Assembly: GCA_010909165.1 (NCBI GenBank)
Contig: MU008190.1
Location: forward strand, 236,024 to 300,023
Direction: 5' to 3'
Origin: Anthoceros angustus
Taxonomy: Eukaryota; Streptophyta; Anthocerotopsida; Anthocerotales; Anthocerotaceae
DNA length: 64,000 bases
Shown piece by piece: positions 12,033 through 22,196 of this stretch. Each line of letters begins with the position of its first letter. Position 1 is the first letter of the stretch. The translations under genes and the position numbers were made by a program. The notes under the pieces were generated by a model. It saw only the letters and a list, made by a program, of their open reading frames with translations, made no database searches and was not told where the DNA came from.

Positions 12033-13047
12033 CTATGTGCATGGGGCCAGGAGGTATGGAGGGCGAAATGATGATGCATGGCACAATGATGACGGCCCCT
12101 CCTGGTAGGCTGGTACCCTGGTCTCTGGTATCTGGTATGCGCGCGCGGAAAGGGTAACAAACCGGTCGGTTAAGTCTGTTCCGCCGGGCCATCAGCCATC
12201 AGCGCTTCATCATGAGGGCGCGCGGGGGCCGGGGGCCAGGGAGACCGAGACGAGCGGTCAATGCAAGCAAGGCCACATCTTGGGCTCAGGCTCAGGCCGA
12301 GCGGCCTTTGGCTTTCCCTCCAGCCTGCCAAGCCAAGGCACTCGTGCGAACGCGGGCTTCGCTTGGCTCGCATTTGTCGCACGCTGTCTTTCCCCCTTCC
12401 CTCCCCGCTCCCCGCTCCCGCTCCCGGTTCCGGTTCCGGTTCCGGTCCCCCGTCAACATCGCCCACCTACCGCCGCGTTTAACTTTATCCGCGTCTTAAC
12501 TTCCCCCCTTAATGCCGCGCCATGGATGCATGTATGTACATCCGTGTACCGGACACGCGACACGCTCCGCGCATACCCATCATCATCATGACATGACATG
12601 GCATGGCATGGCATCGCGTCGCATTGCATTCAAGGGACTGCATCGGCACACGCCATGCCCATGTCCATTTTGCACAGAAGCGAGGAAGCGAGGGAGCCAG
12701 GAAGCCAGGAAGCCAGGAAGCGAGGTGCGCGAGCGAGCGGTGGTGTGGGATATGGATCCCTCTAAATCAGCAGGAAGCAGATGCAAATCGCGAGATGGTG
12801 CCCCCCTGCCCCTCATTCCAATCACACTTACACGCCGCGCAAGGGCACTGACGAGACGAGCCTGCTGCGCCTGCGTAGGCGGTCGGCCTTGGCCTGCATT
12901 ATGGGCTGCGGCAGTCCGACTAGAGAGACCAGAGCAGCAGCGGGGCCGGGGCCGGAGCCGGAGCCGGGGCGGAGGAGAGGTCAAGTCGCATTCACTCTAC
13001 CGCAGTCTGTGCCAACCGGATTGGATGTGGTGGAAGGAGCAGAGCAA

Positions 13048-13078
<31 letters not shown>

Positions 13079-13436
13079 CGCAGGGAGAAGGGGGCCCGGG
13101 CCCCTGGCCCCGGCGCCCAGGGCACACCCAGACTGTATGTACCACACAGCGTCCAGAGGCGAGAGCAGAGCAGAGCATCCAGCGGTGGCAGGACCGAGTA
13201 CCGCGACAGCTGCATCCACGGAACGGATCCCGGGCCCCTAAATCTGGAGCTGCCTGCACAAGCGCAATTACCACATCCTGTACCAGGAATTCAAAAAACT
13301 GGGAGCGACCTTGTCTCTGCGACGCAATTACACTTCCCCTCACACTTCCCGTACCAGTACCGACACAAGGCGGGGCTCAGCTCTGCTCGACTACTCTTGC
13401 CTACTGCACTCTACTCTACTGCGCAAAGCCCGAAAA

Positions 13437-13468
13437 CATACATACATACATACATACATCCATACATA
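13437..13468. repeat. (TACA)n microsatellite
   Basis: About seven tandem ACAT/TACA units with one variant unit near 13,460. Confidence 0.9.
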
Positions 13469-13974
13469 GGACCCAAGAACTGAAGAAATCCACGGCAAGG
13501 CATGGCCGACGGCTGCCGCTGCTCGCCCACTGACAGGACAGGCTACAGCCCAGCCAGTAGGAGTACTAGTGGTCAAGTCCCCTTCACCACACACAACAGG
13601 CAGACAGACCAGAAGAACAAAGCAGACAGCAGCACAGAGCAGCAGAGCAGCAGAGCTGCAGAGCAGCAGAGCACGGTCTTCCAGCTATAAATGTCAGCTC
13701 AAGTGTGCGAACCAACATGTGGACCACTGCCGAGGCCTCCCAACCGGCCCGCCTCAGCCCCAGCTCCAGCCCCAGCCCCAGCCCCGCCTTCGCCCCGCCC
13801 CAGCCCCTGGCCGCGGCCCCGGCCCCGCCCTATTTTGTCTTCTTTTCCCATTTTCGAACTCTCTTCCCTTCTCATTCTACCGCCTCCGGCTAGGCTACCC
13901 TCTGCCCCTGCCTTCCATGCTTTCTTCGTATAGCCATGGCGTCCCAAACGACTCGAGTGCAAACAGGAAATACT

Positions 13975-16900
13975 AATGCATGCCAATATACCTAAGTTAG
14001 TTTTAATATACATCTATATTCATCTTTTAAAAATAATAGATAAACTAACTTTAAAACAATATAGGTTACTAAAATCATTATCATCCTTCTTTTCTTAGAT
14101 AGAAAAATAAGCTTTGTTTTTTTTTTACAAAATTGCTATGAGAAAAGATTGTGATCATTGTTTTGAATTCAAGTTCATTTCAAAAACAAAACAAGGCTTA
14201 CATTTATCAAAGAACTTGATTTTAATTTAATAAATTATCAAAATTAATATATTATATTATATTGATGTACTACTCACACTCATTACTTTCAACTTAGATC
14301 ACTTCAAACTAGAATATGATTGAGTGCTATCTTCACAAGCTTCTTATGCAAGGCTTAAGTTGAAATTCATAGAGTCATATCACCATCAGTAAGCATTACT
14401 CATCAGAACAAGCCAACCTTCATCGCAATTGAACATAGAGGATGCAACATCATGCTTTAGCATAGAAACTCATCAATGTTTAATTGTTTTTTGTGGGTTT
14501 CAATAAAACGATACAACCTAATTACGACATATTTTGATAACAATGTGCTCTACCAAGTATACTAGTTTTAGGTGATGAGACTACATTCAACAACTCGCAA
14601 CAAACTTACATTGAACTATACAACATTCTTATTCAATCTTATGATATGTGGAATCCTTCCAAGTCAACAACGACAGGGAGGATAATACCCACACCGAGCT
14701 ATCATGGGATGTGCTCCTTCAACTTTTGTCACTCCCTTCTTTCCTTTTCAATCTTCAAATTTAAGCAAAAACAAAGCATGGGCAACTCAAGATACTCGCA
14801 AATACATGACCACAACGACTAATTGTATAAGAACCCAAAACATGTGTTGTCAACTAGATTCGCATCGAACCATTGATGCTTTAGCACTCAAGCCAAATGT
14901 CGCCATCGTCGGTTTACGGGCCACTTGGATAACACCATTTCTGCTTGCCATGTGTCACCCTTGTGATGTTTTAGTGGCAAAATATAACATCATTAACCAA
15001 TTTCAAGAAAGTAAAATTGTTGCTCTAGTGAATTTACAAGTTCCTGGTGAACATTCATTATGCAGGACTTCACATGTCAAACGAGATAGTGGTTTTACTT
15101 ACACACCAGAGTTGTTCATGCAAAGCAATATCCAATATTACAACTTTCCATGGATGAAGGAGAAAACACGCAACCTAGATTACACTTTGTCCATTATCCA
15201 AATTGTGGATTCTAGGGTTTGCAATGGAGGGAAGGTGGCAATTCATTCTTATTCAGGTCGCCGACGTAGTGTGTTGATTATTGCATGTTACTTAGTATTT
15301 TCTCAAAAATGTAGTGCCCTTGAGGCTGTGGATTTGGTGCACAAGACAAAACCTAAGTTTATAACTTCAAGTCAGCTGAAACATGTCAGGTTGTTTGAAA
15401 AGTATTTGTCAAACTTGAGGTATGTCTTTGAGCAGCCCTCAAAGCCTCTCAAAATTCATAAAAAGAATAAATTCCAATCACTAGAAAGTTTCATGGAAAA
15501 ACAAAGAAAAATTTTACATGGAGAAGAAATTCGGATTTTCTATAACACACCTAAAATCTTACATTGTGTGATAAAAGAATCAGTACAAAGGGCAAGCCAA
15601 TATAAAAAAAATAGAGAGAAATTGGCACGAGCTTTTCTCCATGAGCTTGAGTATGAGGTTGGAAGCGAAGTAAACCCTATTCTTGAGGAAGATGCCGCTA
15701 TAATCCTGAGAATAAAACGTAATATGGATAGTGGTGATTATAGTGGTTTGCAACATCTTGAGATACATAATCTTTTAAGACTAATCCTTGACTGGATCTC
15801 TTTGCTAAGACAACCAATTGTTCCTGACTGGATTCTCACTACTGCATTGAGCAAAGGAGAGATATTGAGCTCCATTACCGAGCTTCAAAAATGTACTAAA
15901 TCTGCATTTGCAACCTTTCAAATTTTGGCTTGTTGGATGTATCAAATTGTGCCTAGTAAAGCACGTCTCACTCGAAGACTTTATGGGGGACTTGCTCATA
16001 TTCTCCTAAGGCACACAGGCTTACATAATTTGCCAGAAAGTAAGATCATCCCTATTATTCAAAAAAGGCCTTCTAAAATGAAAGAAAGATTTTCCATTAT
16101 ATCAAAGGTAACACAAGGTATCACTAGGTTCAAACCAACCATTCTAGAAGTAGAATTTGGTCTACTATTGGAGGCAACAGCTCGCCACTGGTGTAAATTG
16201 GGTACGTCAAGCATACCAAGTTCTAAAGCAAGCACTAGTGGACTAGCTGCTCTATCATCGGCCCCAAACACATGCAATCACGGACCAAAAATTTATTTAT
16301 CAAAAACACTTAATGTATCATATATTATCTATGTAGAACCTTTGTTGTTAAATCGGCCTAGCTTAGATGTTGAGCCATTAAATGAAGAGTTGATTAAAAA
16401 CTTGGAGAGAACTTCTTCCATAGGCAATAAAAAAAGCTCATTATGGCCATAGCGCTGTAGAGCAGAGATATTTTAATCAAATAATTATTATTATAGGTAC
16501 TTATTGCCAAAGAGTATTTTGAATACATTAATAGTACATCGTTCTACTAAATTAATAGTATTATGTTTGCATGTTAAAACAAATGGTTCCACGTTTTAGG
16601 TCATAGACACACATACATGGGAGGCCATCGGGTACATTGACGGCAACCTCTAGCCTCTCAACCTCACGCTAGCGCCGACAACATCCACCAATTGATATTT
16701 TTTGCTACCGTATATCCGACCGTGGCTGACATCCAAGACAACAGTTGAGAGAATTTAGTGCACACGCTTGGATACCATGTACCACGCTGCGCTTCACCTA
16801 CCGAGTTGGTCAATGTTTGATGTTTGTTTCACGACTCTCTTTTTATGTTCGTCCTTTGGTTTTCAAACTTATTTCTTACATATTTGATTCAAGACTCACT

Positions 16901-17300
16901 TATGTTTCGAATATGACCTCATAGGTCACTTCATTGAAAGAGGAGAGATGAGGTGAACCTATCTTACTTCTATTCGTCCTTTAACTTATTTATGTTTGTC
17001 CTTTGCTTTTTGTACTCAAGGACACTCGTGGTATAGTTAGAGCTTACGTGTACTTGTCCTATGGTTGCTTACTTATACTTGTCTTATGGTTTTTGAATTA
17101 TGTGGTATAAGGAACTCACTCATGACTTTTATTTTCTTTGGGAGTCTTCGTTCGAACTCACTTGTAAGGTCGTTTATTTGTAAGAGCTTTGTAAGTTTTA
17201 GTGGAAAGCTTTGAAAGTTGCTATTCTACTCATGAGAGCCTCGAGAGAAGAGTGGTTTATCTTGCATGGGAGAAGGGTAGGAAAAGGGGCCACTCAGGAA
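13975..17300. other. AT-rich island carrying a single-exon gene
   Basis: Composition switches from GC-rich to strongly AT-rich at about 13,975 and back at about 17,300. Apart from the phosphatase-like gene at 14,704-16,452 I see no coding sequence: 13,975-14,703 and 16,453-17,300 hold only AT-rich DNA with short T/A runs. I found no clear terminal inverted repeats, LTRs or target-site duplication by eye, so the island cannot be named as a particular element. Confidence 0.55.
14704..16452 (+). CDS. PTPDC1-like protein phosphatase homologue, catalytically dead (Cys to Ser)
   Basis: Single open frame of 582 codons. Residues about 75-240 match the dual-specificity phosphatase domain of the PTPDC1 family: WITPFLLAM, INQFQESKIVALVNLQVPGE, SGFTYTPELFMQ, YYNFPWM, GGKVAIHSYSGRRRS, LIIACYLVF. 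In active relatives the P-loop is HCxxGxxR(S/T). Here the nucleophile position is Ser (TCT, codon 15,247-15,249, residue 182), while the Gly, the Arg (residue 188) and the following Ser are kept. The general-acid Asp expected after YNFxW is also missing (WMKEK). The rest of the protein (residues 240-582) is helical, with no second domain that I recognise. Lack of introns and the AT-rich setting suggest a retrocopy or a diverged lineage-specific copy. An uninterrupted 582-codon frame argues for selection rather than decay; any role would be as a binding pseudophosphatase (inference). Confidence 0.75.
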   Translation: MGCAPSTFVTPFFPFQSSNLSKNKAWATQDTRKYMTTTTNCIRTQNMCCQLDSHRTIDALALKPNVAIVGLRATWITPFLLAMCHPCDVLVAKYNIINQFQESKIVALVNLQVPGEHSLCRTSHVKRDSGFTYTPELFMQSNIQYYNFPWMKEKTRNLDYTLSIIQIVDSRVCNGGKVAIHSYSGRRRSVLIIACYLVFSQKCSALEAVDLVHKTKPKFITSSQLKHVRLFEKYLSNLRYVFEQPSKPLKIHKKNKFQSLESFMEKQRKILHGEEIRIFYNTPKILHCVIKESVQRASQYKKNREKLARAFLHELEYEVGSEVNPILEEDAAIILRIKRNMDSGDYSGLQHLEIHNLLRLILDWISLLRQPIVPDWILTTALSKGEILSSITELQKCTKSAFATFQILACWMYQIVPSKARLTRRLYGGLAHILLRHTGLHNLPESKIIPIIQKRPSKMKERFSIISKVTQGITRFKPTILEVEFGLLLEATARHWCKLGTSSIPSSKASTSGLAALSSAPNTCNHGPKIYLSKTLNVSYIIYVEPLLLNRPSLDVEPLNEELIKNLERTSSIGNKKSSLWP

Positions 17301-20300
17301 AGGCATTTTGTGTGAGGAAGTTAAGTTGTATTGGTTAATAATTAGGTGTTATCTTTTTGTTAAGTGGAGGGTTGCACCCCATGACCTGAAATGCACTAGG
17401 GAATTGGCGCGTCAACTTTGCAAAGATGCTGATGAGAGGAGGTGGCTGGAGGTGAAGCCCTCGGCCGAGGTGGAGGAGGAGGTGGATCCATTGGTGAGGA
17501 TCCTAAGTCCCTCTCCGGCTTGCCTTAGTCCCTATGGCGTGCAAGCCGGAGAGAGAGAGAGAGAGGAACGAGGAGAGTGTTGCTGTTGTGGGTTGCAGGC
17601 AGAGAGAGCCAAGTCCCAATGTCCAAAGCAGAGAGGTTACAACTTCCGGGAGGCGAGCAGATGCCGTTAAACTCTTCCATGCTCCACAGCCTGGAGGGAG
17701 AGCAGGAGCAGGAGCAGGAGCAGTGCGAGAGTGAGAGAGAGTGGAGTGACTAGAGTCCAGTTGCGCTGGACACGCAGCGAGAGCAGGCTCCACGTTGTTC
17801 AGTCCCCACCCTCCTCTCTCTCTTTCCCAAAGCTGGTCTGCTGCTACGGCTTGCTGCTAACAGCTTCTTCCTTCCCTCGCTGCCCCAGAGAAAGCCCAAG
17901 CCCGGTGCCCAGTCCCCGGGCGCCTCGTGGACGGAGCCCCCTCCTGCTGCACACACTCTGGGCTGCGCGCGGACGGGACGGGACGGGTCAGGTGCGTGAC
18001 CTCGGTTAGCTTGCTGCTGCTTTCACACCGCCTCACCCCTGCTGCCTGCTTCCGCTTCGTACTTGTGGCCTACCACTTACCACTTCCCACTACACTACTT
18101 GGCTGGCTTTGCCCTCTGCCTCCTCCCCGGAGTCTAATCGGGTAGCTCCGCAGAGCAAATCAGGCAGACCCACCGCCTGTTTGTCCCAGCTCCAGCACCC
18201 AGCCTCCTTCCTTGCCTTCCCTCCCCCTCCTCTTTCCGGTTTCAAATCTTTGCTGGCTGCCTCTGCAGCAGCAGCTGCTGCTGCACCTGCACCTGCACCT
18301 GAACCTGCACCTGTCCCTGCCCCTGCCCCTGCCTCTACCCCTACCCCTACCCCTGCCCCTGCCCCTGCCCCGCCCCTGCCCCTGCCCCTGCGCGCTCGCA
18401 TCTGCATCTGCCCTCCGCTCCGCCCAGGAAGCTCCCGGAGCTGCCACTAATTCGGAGCCCAGGCGGAGGCCCAGGCGGGAGATCCCACATTTGTGCTCGC
18501 CGGGGCGGCCTCTGCCCACCAGCTCGCTGCTTCGCTTCGCTTGGCTTCTTGCTGGTACCACCACCCTCAACTGCCCTGCTTGCCCCGCTTCTTGGCCCGA
18601 TCCCGGATCCGATGGCTAATTGCCACCCGCCCTCTATGCCGCTGCAATTCATGGCTCCGCATCCTTAGTTCAATTTCCTCCTCCCTCCGCGCATGCGCAC
18701 TCCCTAGATCTCTCTCTCCGCCGGGCTCTGCTCCTGCCACTGCCCGCTCTTTCCTCTTCTTGGCCTGCCTGCCTTGCCTGGCCTGGCCTTGCATGGTGGG
18801 CGTGCGGGGTTTGGCTGCACCCGGGATTGCGATTCTCCTGCGCGACTGCTGTTAGCGGACTGGACAGACTGTGTTTCTGCAAATCTTTATGCTCAGCCTC
18901 TTTGCTTTCGTCTGGCTCGCACCCTCAGTCTATCTGTGCCCGTGAGTGTGTGTGTGTCTCTGACGTTTGCAGCTTCTTGTTTTCCTTTCCTCCCCTTTCC
19001 TGTGTGGTGGGTTCCGGTGAAGGCCCATCCACCGCATGCCCTGCAAGCCTCCAGGCCTGGCCTGGATAGCAGCGTAGGGTTTGAGCGCCTTCTTGGAGCG
19101 GACTTCCGTGAGTGGCATGGAAATTTTTTTTGGGATGTGCTGCGGTATTTTTAGTTGCTGGGGAAAGCTGTTCGAAGCGGACGGGGAAGCGGAGCAAGGG
19201 CTTTTGTGCTCCCACATTTTTGTGAAAGAATTGGATTGCTACAGGCCTGCGCTTGTCAATCCTTTGTGACTGTGACTGCACTCCGCTCACCGCTGCCTCC
19301 GGATTCCAACTCCTGCTCTCCAGATTGGGCCTGCCCAGTTCTGTCCAGCCCAGCCCAGCCCAGGGCGGTGATGCTGCTGCTGCTGCTCTGCTCTTTCTTG
19401 CCGCCTCCAGGAGGCTCTTGAATTTGGTCGGGCCGAGCCAGTCGGGTTCTTGACAGGATTGGGGCTGTGCGGAATAGATTGTCGCAGAGCCGAGCAGAAT
19501 TTGGGTCGGGTGGGGCGTCGAATGCTTGTACCCAGCGCGAGTGTACAGGCCAGGTCGGCGGCTTGTGTCGGGGACTCCCCCGGCACCTCAGAGCATGAGA
19601 GATCCCTGGGCACCCGTGAAGCTGCGGGCTTGAGCGAGCGGCAAGAAGCGGAATCTGCGTGGTGCGTTGCCACCGGATGTTCCCCCCGCTGCCAGGGCCC
19701 TGGCTCCACCCGCTGGGAATTGCTGCTGGCCACAAGCGCCGGAGACGATGTTGGTTCGCCTCCTGCGGAATCTGAACTCGGGCGCTTTGGAGATAAGATT
19801 TTGGGACTTCCCGCACGTGCAGCAAGTTCACTAGCTGTGGGTATTCTCCTGTCGCCGCCTCTGCCTCTGCTGGAGTATTCTTGTTGCCAAGGCAGGCAGG
19901 GGATTTAGTAGTCTTTTCTTTGCAGACAGACAGACATCACCACCACCGTCGTCGTCGTCTGCCACCAGCAGAAGCAGCCTGTGTGGGGCAGGCCAGGGGC
20001 TATCTCAACTGCCACCAATGTTGTAAAGAATCGGACGAGTAAGTCGAGTCCCTTGGAACCACTCCAAGGGTTTGCCATCTTCTGGTGGGTCGAAGAAACG
20101 GAAGGATTGGGCGTAGGGTTGGCTGGTGGACAAGCATCTCAGCGCTCTGGAGACCCAAGACCTGGACCTCGGTGAAGAAGTGTTCTTCCAGGTGTAGGTG
20201 AAATGGAGGACAGGTCTGTAAAGTAGGCAGAGTCTGCTACAGGCCACAGGCACAGGAAGAGCCACAGGGAGGCTACAAAGCCTAGGAATGCTGGTGCCCT

Positions 20301-20309
20301 TCACCTGCT
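17300..20309. promoter_or_regulatory. Long low-complexity upstream region/leader of trihelix gene
   Basis: No conserved protein is encoded. It is CT-, CAG- and CCCCTG-rich (simple array at about 18,270-18,395), a composition common in plant promoters and long 5' leaders. A possible 3' splice site (TTTCTTTGCAG, ending about 19,925) suggests an intron in the leader. The start of transcription cannot be placed. Confidence 0.4.
18265..18395. repeat. (CAGCAG)/(CACCTG)/(CCCCTG)n low-complexity array
   Basis: Imperfect 6-bp units change gradually from CAGCTG to CACCTG to CCCCTG across about 130 bp. Confidence 0.85.
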
Positions 20310-21412
20310 ATGGCTGAGTCTAGCCAGGCGCTGGTGCCAGTCCCAGGCCCCTTGGAGGAGTTGGCACCTCTGTCGGGCGAGGTGTCGGGAGGGGACAAGG
20401 GGCGGGAGTACCGTAAAGGCAACTGGACTCTCCAAGAAACCATGATACTCATATCGGCCAAGAAGCTGGACGACGAGCGCAGGCTCAAGGGAGGTGACAA
20501 GGAGAAGAGCAAGACCGCCGAATTCCGGTGGAAGTGGGTGGAAAACTACTGCTGGAAGCACGACTGTCAACGAAGCCAGAACCAGTGCAACGACAAGTGG
20601 GACAACCTGCTCAGGGACTACAAGAAAGTGAGGGACCACGAATCCAAGCTGCTGCCGGGCCAGAAATCCTACTGGAACCTAGAGAAGCACGAAAGGAAGG
20701 AAAGGTCTCTGCCTTCCAACCTCTCCCCTCAGGTCTACGAGGCTCTGCACGACATCATCGACAAACGCCACAACACACCCAAGCTCACGCATTCCGGTGG
20801 AACTGCTGGGACCACTTCCGTTCCCATGCAACCCCTTCCCCCACCACCGGAGCACCAGCAACCCGCTTCTGGTGAGTTCCCTCTCACACGCCTCACTTCC
20901 TTCGTCCCTGGTGTGTCTTTTTGTTTCGTTTTTTCCTTTTTCTCGTGTCCCAGCCATTGTTGGGGTTGTGAAGCTGAGCAGAGGGCATGTTCTGTACAGG
21001 AAACAACCGGGAATGTCTGCCTGCCTTGGAAGACGGGATTTCCCTGTTGCTGTCTCACATCAATGCTGTACCATGGCTTGCAGATGGGGATGACAGCTCT
21101 GAGAATGATGAGAGTGGCGGAGTGCAACCATCACCGGCCAAGAAGCGGAAGTATACCCCTTCTTCCGAGGGCATTGGCCCTGCCCTGTCCAAGAGCACCT
21201 CAGAGTTGTCCCAAACTTTGTTAGCCTGTGAGGAGATGAGGGAGAAACGGCACAACGACATCCTAGCGGTAAAACAGGAAAAAGTCCGTATCGCTCAAGA
21301 AAGGAAAGAGATCAAGCGGCAGGGCTTTACCGGGCTCATCGAGGCAATGAACAATCTTGCCCATGCCATTCGGGTACTGGCCTCTGATAAGGCAGGCGCA
21401 GGTCATGGTTGA
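20310..21412 (+). CDS. Trihelix transcription factor (ASR3/SH4-like clade)
   Basis: Two exons, 20310-20871 and 21084-21412, join in frame (GT-AG) to give 296 residues. Residues about 37-125 form a trihelix (Myb/SANT-like) DNA-binding domain with the three spaced Trp: GNWTLQETMILI, EFRWKWVENYC, QCNDKWDNLLRDYKKVRD, then the fourth helix SYWNLEKHERK. The extended spacing and the YKKVRDxES...SYW pattern recall the ASR3/SH4-type trihelix proteins. Residues 190-296 hold an acidic patch (DGDDSSENDES), a basic PAKKRKY nuclear signal and a C-terminal helix EEMREKRHNDILAVKQEKVR suited to dimerisation. The stop at 21,410 is followed at once by a Gln-rich open stretch in another frame (see findings). Target genes cannot be inferred. 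Confidence 0.88.
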
Positions 21413-22196
21413 GCAAACCCAGCAAGCAGCAACCACCCAGCAGCAAGCAGCAACCACCCAGCAGCAAGCATCAGCAGCAAGCATCAGTCAGCAGCAGCAG
21501 AGGCCATCCCAGCGCCCTGCCCTGCCCTGCCCAGCCATGCCCTGCCCAGCCTAGGCCGCTTCCCCGAAGCCCCGTATGGTCGATCCATTCTTTCAAATTG
21601 CTCACTAGGCGTGTAGTCTGCCGTCCATTGTTGGTTAGATTAAAGCCGCACGCTGCAGATTGTTGTCATTCCCGATCGTCGTATAGATTTTTGTACAAGA
21701 ACCCGTAGGTGACACGGCTCATCAATGGATCCATTCCATTTTTTGGCATCCCCTCCTGGTGATCTGGTTCTTCCTTCATGCGCCATGTCGTTGCTTCAAA
21801 CGACAAGACCTTCACGTACTAGTTCGGATGTACATACATAGAGAAAATGTGTAGAGTTGATCAGCGATGTCAGGTCGGTAATGCCTGTACCATCTCCACC
21901 TGGTGCAGGACAGCAAGAATTTTCCCATTCACGACAACGTGTGTCAGAATTTAGAAGCCCTCCCGGCTTCTATCCACTCTGTGACGTGCTGTCCTGCTCC
22001 TCGAACAGAGGAACTGCTTATCAGATTCCATGCGAAGCATTTTCGAGATCCTCACTCTAGGCACCTTTCCTCCGCCCCTCGTAACGAAAAAAGAATAGAC
22101 CTAAAAACTAAAGCGCTTGGAACTTGGCCGTAACGAGGGTTTCTTTCTCTTCCGTTCCGCGCATCAGATGTGACGGTGTTGCACTTCCTGCTCTTC
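21413..22196. other. Convergent 3' flanks of trihelix gene and YchF gene
   Basis: No gene. It begins with CAGCAA/CCAGCC repeats (21,418-21,550) and includes likely 3' untranslated sequence of both convergent genes. Confidence 0.5.

Larger units (their letters stand above)
10400..13970. other. GC-rich low-complexity block dense in microsatellites
   Basis: No real gene recognised; the open frames here are Arg/Pro/Gln-rich low-complexity products of simple repeats. Identifiable arrays include (GGA)n at 10,501-10,536, CCAGAG-type repeats at 11,207-11,240, TCTCCTTTC-type repeats at 11,690-11,765, (GGT)n at 11,983-12,032, (CAT)/(GGCAT) words at 12,575-12,630, (AGGAGC)n at 13,051-13,077, (TACA)n at 13,437-13,468 and CCCCAG-type repeats at 13,755-13,800. 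A TATA-like CTATAAAT at about 13,684 lies 40 bp upstream of CCNCC-rich sequence and could be a core promoter. The block stops sharply at the AT-rich island. Confidence 0.6.

Noticed and set aside
12512-13533. Plus-strand open frames of 250-320 codons rich in Arg, Ser, Pro and Gln
   Set aside because: They are products of GC-rich microsatellites: low complexity, no motif, and several overlapping frames equally open.
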